64,000 bases of DNA from Craspedostauros australis (lineage: Eukaryota > Bacillariophyta > Bacillariophyceae > Mastogloiales > Achnanthaceae), in NCBI GenBank assembly GCA_026770025.1, contig JAMXDE010000009.1, positions 2,207,001 to 2,271,000 of the forward strand. The letters are read 5' to 3'. A program made the translations under genes and the position numbers. The notes under the pieces were generated by a model, which saw only the letters and a list, made by a program, of their open reading frames with translations, had not been told where the DNA came from and searched no databases. Positions 1-10,241 of the stretch are shown piece by piece (position 1 is the first letter of the stretch; each line of letters starts with the position of its first letter).

Positions 1-140
1 CATCACGCCGACCAGGCGGAAATGTGTCCGCCGGCCATGCCCAACGGACAGAGCAGCGGTAAAATCCAACATACTTATTAATGTCTCTTTTCGTCCAACA
101 GGAAAAATAGATCCGGGTTCTTCCCATCAAGTGACATCAA

Positions 141-160
141 TAGGGAGATATCGCATGTAA
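141..160 (+). repeat. Left copy of a 20-bp inverted repeat flanking the retroelement-bearing segment
   Basis: The 20 bases TAGGGAGATATCGCATGTAA are found as an exact reverse complement at 3554-3573. The match continues weakly inward, with mismatches, for about 20 more bases. The two copies bracket about 3.4 kb that includes the decayed retroelement. They could be ends of an older transposable element or leftovers of an inverted duplication. No target-site duplication was recognised. Confidence 0.6.
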
Positions 161-231
161 TTTGATGAGTCCCAGGGTCCAAAATAACCTGATAGAGACA
201 TTTATTTTGGGGGGTGGATGAGAATTTCGCT

Positions 232-292
232 TCTTCAAATTACATGCCATGTCAAACGAAACTTTCGTTTGACATGGCATGTAATTTGAAGA
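232..292. repeat. 61-bp near-perfect palindrome
   Basis: Two 30-nt arms (232-261 and 263-292) are exact reverse complements around a single central C. The core of the arms is ACATGCCATGTCAAACGAAA and its complement. Such an arm can form a hairpin or cruciform. The right arm ends in a string (catgtaatttga.gagtccc) that also occurs in slightly altered form at about 154-174, so the palindrome probably arose from a local inverted duplication of this sequence. No gene is seen in 1-731. Confidence 0.9.
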
Positions 293-731
293 GTCCCGCC
301 AAATACGAACTCCACGCGGAAGTAAACTGAATTGACAATTTTTTATCCAATCAGAAGCGTACATGTTTCTTCGGTTCGCATCTTCATTGTTCTTGAATTG
401 TCTTGTTTCTTTCCTAGACTAACGTTGATGTGAACGGTTCGAGTCAGCCATGTTGCAGCATGCACGAAGCTGATCCTGGCCTCTGCGCAGGCCTTGTCCT
501 CAGGCAACCAATTCCACACATGTCGAGACATGTTTTGGAGAAGTCGTCGTTGTTGTTTACCACATTGATTATAGTCTTTAACTATGCGCCGTGGGCGCTT
601 TGTGTCGCCTCGTTTTTCTGAATGAGTCATCTGGCAGGAATGGATGATGTTGGGGAAGCTGCTGTCCTTGTGGTGTATTCGATTGTGTGCATTAGATAGC
701 GTGCATTCGATAGTGTAGGTGTAGTTAGAGC

Positions 732-2798
732 ATGCATGTTACGCTTGGCGTCACTGGACGTCAACGGCAGGAGACGGGGCGGCACCCACACGGTCAGCTT
801 CGGGGCTCCAGCTCTATTCTGGCACTCAAGGAAGAGCTGGGAACGGGCAGATCTATTTTCCAGTACCCCTTCGACAGTGTGGGCCACTGTGCCACACAGT
901 GCTGGGTGACGGGGCTATGGCAACAACTCCAAGACACCATCATCCGGATTTACGAGACGACGACAGCGAAGGTCCAACAGGAAGGAGACAGCTTCCTCAC
1001 GGATATCTGGCTGGAACAAAGCATCAAAGAAGCACAGCTCCGTCACCTGAACATGGTACGCCAGAAGTTGGGAGTGCTACGCTTGTCCGACATTGTATCG
1101 GCCAACGGCACAAGGATACTCGGCGAGGCTCACGACGGCACCATGGCGTCTTGCATACCCAAGCGCTGGGCCAACCAGCTGGAGCGACTACCAAGCGGAT
1201 GGTGGCAAGAATGGCAACACTGGTGCAAGTCCATGTGTTTTCGAGGCCTTCTCCTGCACGAGCCGCTCGGTAGGTGGTACCGCAACGATGGGTCCTGGCG
1301 GTGGTGGAAGGATACCTACGGCCATGATATATTCGACACGGGGACACAGCCCCTACAGCGATATTCGCTTCGTCGAAACAGCAGAACCCGCAGGCAGCTC
1401 TACTCTTGGCGAGGGACAGCAGACAGTCTCCCAACAGGAGCCAAACGTGTCTCGGTGACTCTCACGGAAACCGGCATGATGTGGGACGGCTTCGTCGGAT
1501 TGGCACAGCCAATCGATGAGCGCGAAGAACCCTACGACCCAGTGGAGAATCTGCAAGGCGAACTGAGTCTTGAGGAGGCCAAGTGCGCTGCACGGAGATC
1601 CCAGCTGCTCGTGGTGAGTGACAGATCATTCAAAGATTCCAGAGGGACCGCGGCTTCTATTCTGTACGACGAGGCGACGACGGCAAGCATGACGTGCCAG
1701 ACGTTCGTCCCGAGCCCGTCCGAAGCGCAAAGTGCTTACAGAAGCGAACTCGCGGGAATCTGGGCGTCGCTTACCGTGATAGCCAGGAAGCGAGGTCTGG
1801 ACGCCTCATGTGCGATTACCATTGCACTTGACGGCAAGCAGGCGATGTTGCAGGCCCAAGAGGATGGACTACGCCCGGGCCAACGCGACTGGGATGTCCT
1901 GACTGAGATTTGAGAGCTGCGGCACAGGATTCTGGCGATACTGCACTGGAAGTGGGTGAAAGGCCACCAGGATGACACTGGCAAGCAACTGACAACGCTG
2001 GAGAAACTCAATGTTGTAGTTGACAACCACGCCAAGCAGTTCGGGAGCCTGACAGAGAACCGACGTCGGGTGAACAGGTGGCACACGTCTACAAACAGAT
2101 GGAGGTTATGTCTCCGCAACGCCGACTACTCGCATGTGGACGCGAAGGAGCTCCACGAGCTGCTGCAGTCTGCCAGCAGGACGAGACGACAATGCATGTG
2201 CTCTGCTGTAGCGAACACCAGGAAGCCTGGCAGACCTCTACGTCAGAACTTCTCGACCGCATGGTGCGGATAGGCACATGTCCGCGACTGGTGCGAAATA
2301 TGAGAGTGGGGCTGGTGAAATGGAGGCGAAAGCTCCGAGTGGACGGGCCGCAAAGTTACATCGGTTGGTACCCCCTCCTGCTTGATTTCATCCATAGGGA
2401 TTAGGTCCGCCAGCAGACGCAGTGGATGATGACGAACGAGTGCATACATCCAGACGCGAGAGCGTGGGCGCGAGAGATGGTGCGGTGGATCTGGAAAGTC
2501 CCGTGGACGGTTTGGATTGCCAGGAACGAAAAAAGTACATGACGCGGATCAGCATCCGACGATGAAGGACCTGCGCCGACAGGTGCAATGGATGCAACAG
2601 AGCGCGAGCAGCGACATGATGGCATTGGAGCTTCACCTGCTCAGGGATGGCCGGAATATTGAGTATGATACCGAGCTGCAAATGCAGCAGCGGGTGCACT
2701 CTATGACGGCGGTACAAGTGGCAGTGAAGGCCAGACGCAGGGCTCGATCTATGCAGGCAGAACGACAGGCCATGGCAGCATGGCTGGGAATAGGATGA
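732..2798 (+). pseudogene. 5'-truncated, decayed retroelement (RT C-terminus plus RNase H)
   Basis: Frame 732-1913 encodes a region resembling the part of diatom retroelement polyproteins downstream of the reverse transcriptase fingers and palm. It is followed by an RNase H fold: VVSDRSFKDSRGT (first Asp), YRSELAGIWA (Glu), ALDGKQAM (Asp). A TGA at 1911-1913 interrupts this frame, and the same frame then resumes with the last RNase H motif, KGHQDD and later DNHAK. Around 2100 the homologous signal moves to another frame (ETTMHVLCC, about 2190) and near 2520 it moves again, ending at 2798. The RT catalytic core (YxDD) is absent. This is 5' truncation plus at least one stop and two frameshifts, so it is not a functional gene. 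Non-LTR origin is inferred from the truncation pattern, not shown. Confidence 0.75.
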
Positions 2799-3990
2799 GT
2801 GGCAACTTGATGGCTTGCTCAAAGCCTGGTCCTACAGGGCCGGCGGCGGCAAGGGTAAAGCCTTGAGGCACATCTATGATGTAATCACTGAGTTATTATT
2901 ATTAGCAGAGTGAACAGCCATTCTGCCTATCGTGGCTCCGACGTTGGGACCTGCTGGGCGAGCTGGCAAAGGTGGGTGGGGATGGGTCATGGTGGCAGCT
3001 CTTGGAGTGTTTGGAAGTAAAATCCCATGCGCTGGGATATCATATCGCGCTCTCCTTCCTCGTGAAGCGCGTGGTTCCAACTAGACCGCTGTTGCAGCAT
3101 CATGTGCCATAGCTCGTGGATCACCTCTGCCTGCCAGTGGATGGGCCGGAAGCGGTCTGGGGATGGAGGAGGGTTGGGGCTGTGCTTTGGGGAAATCTAG
3201 AGCGGGAACACATACAAGGCAAGTGCTACATATGACCTGTATGACAGAAACACGGAAACGGAACAGTAGGCAGTGATACCAACAAGCACGAACATGCATG
3301 TGGAAGCGTTGAGCATTCATTTTTGTTTGCTGTGAATGGAAACAACAAGTGGAGAGGAAGGAACTTCCTGTTGTCATAGTCTTCCACCGAGGAAGGCTAC
3401 TCAACAGCATAGATTAGGCTAGACAGTATTGATGACGTCATTGTATGATTATTTTGATTATTTCAGTCCCTCCAAGATCCAACGCGAACGCGAACATTTG
3501 GGGAGAGCTCCCCACTGGTTGTCACCACGACAGGTTCCAGGGGTGGCTTCATTTTACATGCGATATCTCCCTAATCCCGACTTCGGTTTCAGTTCTATCG
3601 GTCTTGTAGGGTATACCTTCATGTCAGCATCTTGTGTTGTCTTGTTAGTCTGTCTGGTAGTTTGTGTGTGTGTCTGCTAAGCGGTAGTGCTCCTTCATCT
3701 TGCGGGAGAGAAGTGTGCGGCATTGACTTCAGTAGAGTGCGATTGTGCAATGCAGTACTATTGTAGACTCTACTATAGTGTCATCATTGTTCGCTATCTA
3801 CTGCCCAGATGCTACTCTGCTGTGCGACTCTACTTCCTTCACACCCATTGGATCATTGCTCCTCTTTGCCATGGTGCACCATCATTCTCACCTTATGACG
3901 CCATTGCGATTCATGCAGCGCCCTTGTGGTCCTCAAATATGTGTTGGCTGTGCGTTTCGCGGTGCGCAGTGCACAGCTCACGTAATGCAT
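2799..3990. other. No gene recognised; contains right inverted-repeat copy at 3554-3573
   Basis: Only short open frames without domain signal occur here. The one structured item is TTACATGCGATATCTCCCTA at 3554-3573, the exact reverse complement of 141-160. T-rich, low-complexity stretches begin near 3600. Confidence 0.6.
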
Positions 3991-5010
3991 GTTGGCAAGT
4001 TCCGCTCATGGATACTCTTGCGACTGTAGGTGACGGTAGTGGTTGTTACGGTTCTATTTGCTATTTCATTGCGTTGCTAGTCCAATGCTCTTGGAGTCTC
4101 CCAATGCTCCTGGTATCTGCTGTTGGTCCGACAATAAGTCGGCACGCGAGATACTCTCTCGCTGTTGCTCGTATTCTCTCTCCCTCAATGTTGCATGCTG
4201 GTACTACGCGATATTCCATATACAATACGTACTCTGTATTTGGTATATACTCCATCATCTCGTTCTCTATTGGCCCGCTACTCTGCGAGTAATCGCCAAT
4301 GTCTTGTCCAAATTCCTCCTTGTATATCCATGATCTTGATGTCACTTGGTCATCGAATCTCTGCCTTCTTGATCTGATGTGGAGACAGCTGTTGACGTGG
4401 TGACATGATGACATCCTGTCAACACCAGCTCTCACCTTCCACAATCCTCCAGATTCCACATTCCATTGATGATGCAATGGTCTGGCAAGAGTGTTGGCAA
4501 GTTCCATGATTGGAAGCCTGCGATCATGGAAGACAGTGTTGGTTGATAGTTGTTCACTTGCTATTTCAGTAGTTGAGCACTCCAATCCTCTTGGTGTTTG
4601 TTCTCTTGCCCAATGCTCTCAGTTTGTTTGTCTGTTTTGTAGATTGGGTCTCTGACTATGAGTCAGTACGTGAGATGCTCTCTCTCTGCTATTTGTATTC
4701 TCTATTTCTCTCTCTCTCAATATCGTGTACTTGTGCTACACGATACTCAGTGTTCAATGCGTACTCCGCATTCGATACTCCATTTGTTCACTACTGGTTC
4801 CTTCTCTATGAGTACTTACCACTTGAACTCCTCTTCATGTATTCATGATCTTGATGCCCTGCAGTCATCAAATCTTCACCTTCTGCTCCTGACATGGAGA
4901 CAGATGTTGATGTGGTGACATGATGACATCCTGTCGATGTCAGCTGTTGTATTCCATGTTCTTCCAGATGTCACGTTCCATTGATGATGCAATGGTCTGT
5001 CAGATGATAT
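3991..5010. repeat. Diverged tandem duplication of a ~0.5-kb non-coding unit
   Basis: Copy 1 is about 3991-4492 and copy 2 about 4493-5010. Both begin GTTGGCAAGTTCC. Both then contain tatttca, a (c/t)caat.ctcttgg string, cgagatactctct/cgtgagatgctctct, a TCATGATCTTGATG string (about 4330 and 4847), and a shared block including GTGGTGACATGATGACATCC, followed by TTCCATTGATGATGCAATGG. Identity is high in the 3' 150 bp and lower in the middle. No open frame is conserved between copies, so the unit is unlikely to be protein-coding. It could be a decayed transposable element or a local satellite seed. Confidence 0.75.
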
Positions 5011-6487
5011 CATCATCTGGGGTTTAGTTGGGAGGTACCTTGAGCTTTGCTCGATACCATACGTTTTCATTGGTGGATGGACGGACGATATTCCTGATTC
5101 CCTCAGAAATCGTTGATTGCTAATTTCCTCCAGAAATTCTGCTCATTTTCGTGTGTTCCATTTCCACTGTGATTTTGATGAATCATATCTTACTATCAAC
5201 ACGAATGTAGTTGTTCCGTCCAAACATGTATAAGAGAATAACGGGTGAACAATGCACATATACACATACATCTTGACATATACTCACATGTACATCTCGA
5301 CATGTGCAAGATCCACCCAATCATGATTGATCTGCTGACGTGCGTACCACTGTTTGGGATGATGAAAGTAGCTGGTCGCTGCGATCTTTGCCTTCCAGTA
5401 CGAATCCATGGCACGTGCCTGCGGCAGTGCCTGTCACACTGCATCCACCAAAAGGAACGGACCCAGTTGTTGGCATGGATCATGTGTGTGGACATTTCCA
5501 GAGCATGGTTGGGCACCTGGTTGGCTGATGACTATCCCTGCCTGATGACGAATCCTGCCTGGTTCGTATCAGTTCAGGTGCGGCTGCGGGGGTCCTGTTG
5601 TTTCGCGTTCAACATCAATATCAATATCGACGCTGGACTCGCCCGCTTTGTCATTGTTGATATAGTATGAGGTGTATTGCAAAGATGGTCCATCAAAGAG
5701 AAGTAGTGCATATTGTGTGGATGGAGATGGCCAGGCAAGGGTGGGTGCATCCGCAGAGTGGTGCCATACTTATGCGTACTTGTAGGAGCCGCCTTTGTGT
5801 CAGGAGCCGCACGCACGGAGTCTCACTGTCTCAGCACTATTCCGCGGATGAAGCCGCGCCGCCACCATGTATTGGCATTGAGGGGTATGATGAAACACCG
5901 GATAAATAGCCGAACGACCAACCGAACGAGCAGCGAGGATGGTCGGAAGGAACCGTCAGCACATACATGGCATAGTCAGGCATATTGATTTCATCCCGGG
6001 TGGCTGCAGGACTAGGACATCAGACCATGGAGTGCACGTACTCGTATGGCCTAGCATTTGGCAGCGAACATGATACAAATGATTGCTCGTCCAGCGCAGT
6101 CGTCTGGATGGATGACTGATGGCTTCCATCCACTCGCCACACGTTCACATGTTGATTCTGAACATCCGACAACGGCACAAGTCACCCCCGGCCTACGTGC
6201 TTATCCACAGGAGCACGAGCACCAATAGGCTTGCCCGCAGAACAAAATTGGTGTTCCTGATGTACGCTGCGAGTAGAAAATGATGTCGTAGACTTCGGTG
6301 ATTATGCTTAGGTCGCGGAGTGCGGTACGCGCAGTCGGATGTTGTCGAGTCGGAGCAATATCATGATTTGATATGGATTCTGGGACGTGCCGTCCAACTT
6401 TTTCTGATTGTGCAACGACGTCCCACTCTATCCAGACTGCGCTGCGCTGCGATGGGAGGAAAGTAGAATCGGTCATTCCAGAGTTCT
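5011..6487. other. No gene recognised
   Basis: The longest plus-strand frame (about 5245-5670) has a composition unlike the window's genes and no recognisable motif. I see no tRNA, transposon end or tandem array here. Confidence 0.5.
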
Positions 6488-7823
6488 CTATCTTCGTCTT
6501 CGACGTTGCATGGACTGGGGACGGATGAGGAGAGAGTCGATCATCCAGCAAGCATTCTCGCCAGATCCCTCGGAGGCCAGGATGAAATTGACGCTCACCC
6601 AGTCCTTTGGACCATCGCCAGTCTTCAAGGATGCGTTGAAAAATGCTTTCTTGCCATCATGCGAGTACTGTCCCTTGTCGATGGTCTATGTGGGCGAGAT
6701 GAAAGAGCACAAAATATGATACGAGCAAGGTCAGAGCGCAGCAAAGCGTGGTGGGTTGTTTGCGATTTTGATGACGGCACAATTCATTTGCGCGTGGTGT
6801 AAAACGCAGCCCAGCGCAAAAGAGATGACATTGAAGATATCCGTGGAGCCGAAGAATGATGGGATGAGACATGGTATTCAGCCTGAAGAGATTGTGCACG
6901 TCGGCGAATAAAAGCAACAATCACCCGCAGTAGTCTACACAAATAGCTGGCACGATGGATACGCGCCGCAGATTCGAGGATGCGTCGACTCACAATGCCT
7001 TGGTGTGTGAAGAGCACCTTGTATTCTGTTTCTCGGAGGTAGTCCGCGTACTCCTTTGGCGTGAGGCCGTTCGGTTCCTCCTGCTTGACGTACGAACCCT
7101 TGGAGGAGTAGCCGAAGAAGATGTCAACGCCTCTGTTGGGACTTGGCGTGTCGTTGTTGCGCAATGCTTCCAGCACGATGGAGCACACCTCGCCTGCGGT
7201 GAGATCCGAATCCGGCACCGGTGGTGGGCGCCTCGTAGGGCTTGGGCCCATCAGCACCGCTGCTGCCACCGTCGTCGTCATCATCCTCGTTTGCTCCGCC
7301 GGAGACGTAATCCACGAACCCACCGGCTGTGTCTAAGACACGATCCTTGACCTCGTTGTACAGCTGGCGATTCGTGAGCTCCACGTCGCCTGCCAACTTC
7401 TCTCCGACGTCGCCGGTATCGTAGCCCAAAAACGCGTTGATGGCCCCCTGCGGTATGTTGGGTTCTGGTTCGTCGTCGTCGTCGTCGTCGTCATCGCCGT
7501 CACCTTCGGCATCCGAGCTCCCTGCCGCATCGGAATCGTCCTCATCGTCGTCCAGATCTTCCAAATCGTGCTGGCTGAGCTCCATCCCCTTCGATTGCGC
7601 GAGCTTTGAGAATTCTGCCATCAGGCTGGCACCCGACGTGTCAGGCGCATCGTCGTCGTTCCCCTCTGCGTATCCGCCTCCGCCTTCCGCGTTGTATCGG
7701 CGCCATTGGGCCTGAGTCATGCGGTTGGCATTGCCAAGTGGATGCAACTCCAAAGCCTTGCGTCAATCCCATCATTCCGATGGCCACAGTCTGCAGCAGC
7801 AGCAAACTACGAAATGGCATCAT
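6488..7823 (-). CDS. Conserved diatom-type hypothetical protein with signal peptide; 2 exons, 2 apparent +1 frameshifts
   Basis: Exon 1 is 7823-6994 and exon 2 is 6685-6488. The 308-nt intron has donor GTGAGT and acceptor ATAG, phase 0. The N-terminus is a signal peptide (MPFRSLLLLQTVAIGMMGLTQGF). A highly acidic linker follows, then a conserved domain (LTAGEVCSIVLEALRNND, VDIFFGYSS, EYKVLFTHQGI) that exon 2 completes (DGKKAFFNASL, VNFILASEG, CWMIDSLLIRP) with a basic QRRRRR end. I know this domain as common in uncharacterised diatom proteins; its function is unknown to me. The frame slips by one base near 7750-7758 (signal peptide to body) and again near 7210-7225 (before PDSDLTAGEV). Removing one base at each site gives 276 codons for exon 1 and a protein of about 341 residues. 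Both errors are +1, as in the neighbouring SIT gene, which suggests assembly error rather than decay. Confidence 0.7.
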
Positions 7824-7828
7824 GTTCC

Positions 7829-7876
7829 TTGCTATTGTTGTTGCTATTGTTGTTGCTATTGTTGTCGCTATTGTTG
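7829..7876. repeat. 12-bp minisatellite, 4 copies
   Basis: Four contiguous copies of TTGCTATTGTTG (one with a C substitution) lie directly upstream of the start codon of the minus-strand gene, probably in its 5' leader. Confidence 0.85.
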
Positions 7877-7932
7877 TTGCAAGTGCAGGGATCAAAGTTG
7901 ACTGCACCTCAATTGACTGATTGCTTGTTCGA

Positions 7933-8004
7933 TTGATCGACAGGTTGATCGACAGGTTGATCGACAGGTTGATCGACAGGTTGATCGACAGGTTGATCGA
8001 CAGG
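7933..8004. repeat. 12-bp minisatellite, 6 perfect copies
   Basis: TTGATCGACAGG is repeated six times without a mismatch. It is about 110 bp upstream of the minus-strand start codon at 7823. A simple (TGTGATG)-type array follows at about 8042-8090. Confidence 0.9.
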
Positions 8005-8357
8005 TTGGTTGATCGATGATCTATGAGATGCGCTGCACTTTCTGTTGTGATGTGTTGTGATGTGTTGTGATGTGATGTGATGTGATGTGGGTGACTTTGA
8101 CGCTCTCTTTCTCTTTCTTGTTCCACCAGTTGCTGCGGTTGCTGCTGCTGCTGCTGCGTCGGCGGTTACGATTGCGTTCCTCGGCTTCTCTCACGCCAGC
8201 GCTTGGCTCGCACCAGAACACCCCTGTTCCTCGGCTGATGTCACCACATCACATCACGACACCAAGCAAATCCACAACCACCGCGTGATCGACACGGCTT
8301 GCGAACTGAACGGAGCAGATCGCACCAGATCGCGTCACACTCCGACAGATGGCGGCA

Positions 8358-8373
8358 GGGACACCCGGCAAAA
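8358..8373 (+). repeat. 16-bp inverted repeat, left copy (partner 9705-9720)
   Basis: GGGACACCCGGCAAAA at 8358-8373 is the exact reverse complement of 9705-9720. The pair brackets the two 20-bp repeat arrays, about 1.36 kb apart. Both copies are also followed or preceded by a GACTAATTCGAC string. This suggests the whole 8.36-9.72 kb segment may be one element. Confidence 0.6.
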
Positions 8374-8620
8374 AGCAGCGGAAACGAAAATCGACTAGTA
8401 CGACTAATTCGACACCCAAGAACAATTTTGTCACCCAGACACGAGAAAGCCACATGCGACGTTTTGACATCGATGAAGAACAAGTCTTCCTTCGAAGAAC
8501 TTATGGAGGCATCCTGTTGGTCCTACTTCGGATAAACACAGCGAGGCAACGATGCAGCTCGCCGGCTTGATCGAGTCCCGTCAGTTAAGAAACCATACAG
8601 TTCGACATTCTAAATAATTC

Positions 8621-8820
8621 GAATGACGGCTATTTAAATCTAATGACGGCTATTTGAATCGAGTGACGGCTATTTAAATCTAATGACGGCTATTTAAGTC
8701 GAGTCGCGGCTATTTGAATCGAATGACGGCTATTTAAATCAAATGACGGCTATTTGAGTCGAGTGACGGCTATTTGAATCGAGTGACGGCTATTTGAGTC
8801 GAATGGCGGCTATTTAACTC
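8621..8820. repeat. 20-bp tandem array I, 10 exact-length units
   Basis: Ten head-to-tail units, each exactly 20 bp, with consensus GARTGACGGCTATTTRARTC. Alternate units often begin TAATGACGGC, giving a loose 40-bp higher-order pattern. There are no spacers. The invariant core is GGCTATTT, mostly preceded by TGAC. The array lies between the divergent genes at 7.8 kb (minus) and 10.2 kb (plus, SIT). It could be a cluster of transcription-factor sites or a minisatellite. Confidence 0.95.
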
Positions 8821-9284
8821 GCAGTGTTCTATACTCGTGATCCAAGTTGACAAGTTGGGAAATTGATTAAACCAGGTAAGTGCGCCTGGTCTCCCAACGA
8901 AACCACAAATTGATGGCTCTTCGCTGCTCTGTTCTGCTCTCAAAGAATCACAACAGAGACGGGTGTGCGTTTGGAGTGTTGTCGTCACCGTTCAAATTTC
9001 ATTGCTATCTTATAAATGTGAAGCCTTGCCAAGTCGAAAAATTGAATGTTAGGGAAGCCAATGCAAGATGGACTAGACACCTTCATCGCAGCGTTGAACT
9101 TCGCATGAGTGTTGATGAGCGTTGACCGATTGCCAAGGTTGAGCTTCCTGTGTTGCTTGGTGTGGGTGAGCGGTGGTTGATGGCCGGCTGTTGCGTTTTG
9201 TGGGGTGTGAGGGAGTGATCTAATTACTATAATAGTGGTAAAGACGTATCCCGTGAAGGCAACAGATGACTAACTAAATAAGTC

Positions 9285-9464
9285 GAATGACGGCTATTAA
9301 AATCTAATGGCGGCTATTTGAGTCTAATGACGGCTATTTGAGTCGAGTGACGGCTATTTAAATCTAATGACGGCTATTTGAGTCGAATGACGGCTATTTA
9401 AATCTAATGACGGCTATTTGAGTCGAGTGACGGCTATTTGAGTCGAACGACGGCTATTAAAATC
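9285..9464. repeat. 20-bp tandem array II, 9 exact-length units
   Basis: Nine units of the same 20-bp sequence as array I, in the same orientation. The first and last units share a variant end (CTATTAAAATC). The array ends 777 bp upstream of the SIT start codon. The 464 bp between arrays have no units. Confidence 0.95.
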
Positions 9465-10241
9465 ATGGGTTTGGTTGTTGCACGACTTCTCGGGATTAAA
9501 TCACGAGGCTGTGCTTCAGGGTCATTTTCGGAGTTTCTCCATGATTCTCCCAACAGTGAAACTCGAAGCTATGACCTACGAAGAGTTCCTGAGAACGAAA
9601 ATATGAATCGAGAACTTTCTTCTCGGGAAAACAGTTGTCATCGCCAATACAGAAAGCTCTGATTGGCTGGGTCAGTCACATCGCATATTGACTAATTCGA
9701 CCCATTTTGCCGGGTGTCCCAGAATCGAAACGAACCCAACCTGCAAAAACACGACAAACCAATCAACGAAGATTTGCCAAACACAAAGATCCTCGTCTCG
9801 TGTCTCGAGAGGTCGTGACTTGATGACGCCACGCTCTCTCTCTGTCGAAGCGCGACTCAGAACGATCCAACGAGTCGTCCTTCCCGACATTGGCGAAGAC
9901 CAATGTCGCATCGGAGTCGCACAGAATAGCGCAATCGCGCAAGTCGACACTCACAAGGTTGGCCCAAGTTTTTGGCGAGTGTGTCGCCACTCCGCGTCTT
10001 GATTGCAAACCAACAAGGCGATCATACACAGCACGACTTGCTCCATTGATGTGCCGCATCACTTGTACGCGGAAACTCAGGGTGCATGTTGTTGCCACCA
10101 CCCTCCGACATTCACAATCACAACTCCTGCAAGTGTCCGCAACGCTCAACCATCACAAACACATTGGCATCAAGCAGCCACTCTGCAACCAGAGCAACAG
10201 CAACAGATCAACACACCACGGGCAACAAATAGACAAGCAAG

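Noticed and set aside
5245-5670. Plus-strand frame of 141 codons
   Set aside because: No motif or hydrophobic pattern; lies in repeat-rich DNA between decayed elements.
7200-7770. 37-nt and 25-nt GT-AG segments as real ultra-short introns in the 7-kb gene
   Set aside because: Other introns here are about 150-770 nt, and +1 insertions of the same kind occur next door in the SIT gene. Kept only as an alternative.
8621-9464. 20-bp arrays as a CRISPR locus
   Set aside because: Units are contiguous with no spacers, and the genome is eukaryotic; this is a tandem repeat.
9763-10149. Minus-strand frame of 128 codons upstream of the SIT
   Set aside because: Cys/Arg-rich random-looking sequence, no start context or homologous motif; region is better read as SIT promoter/leader.
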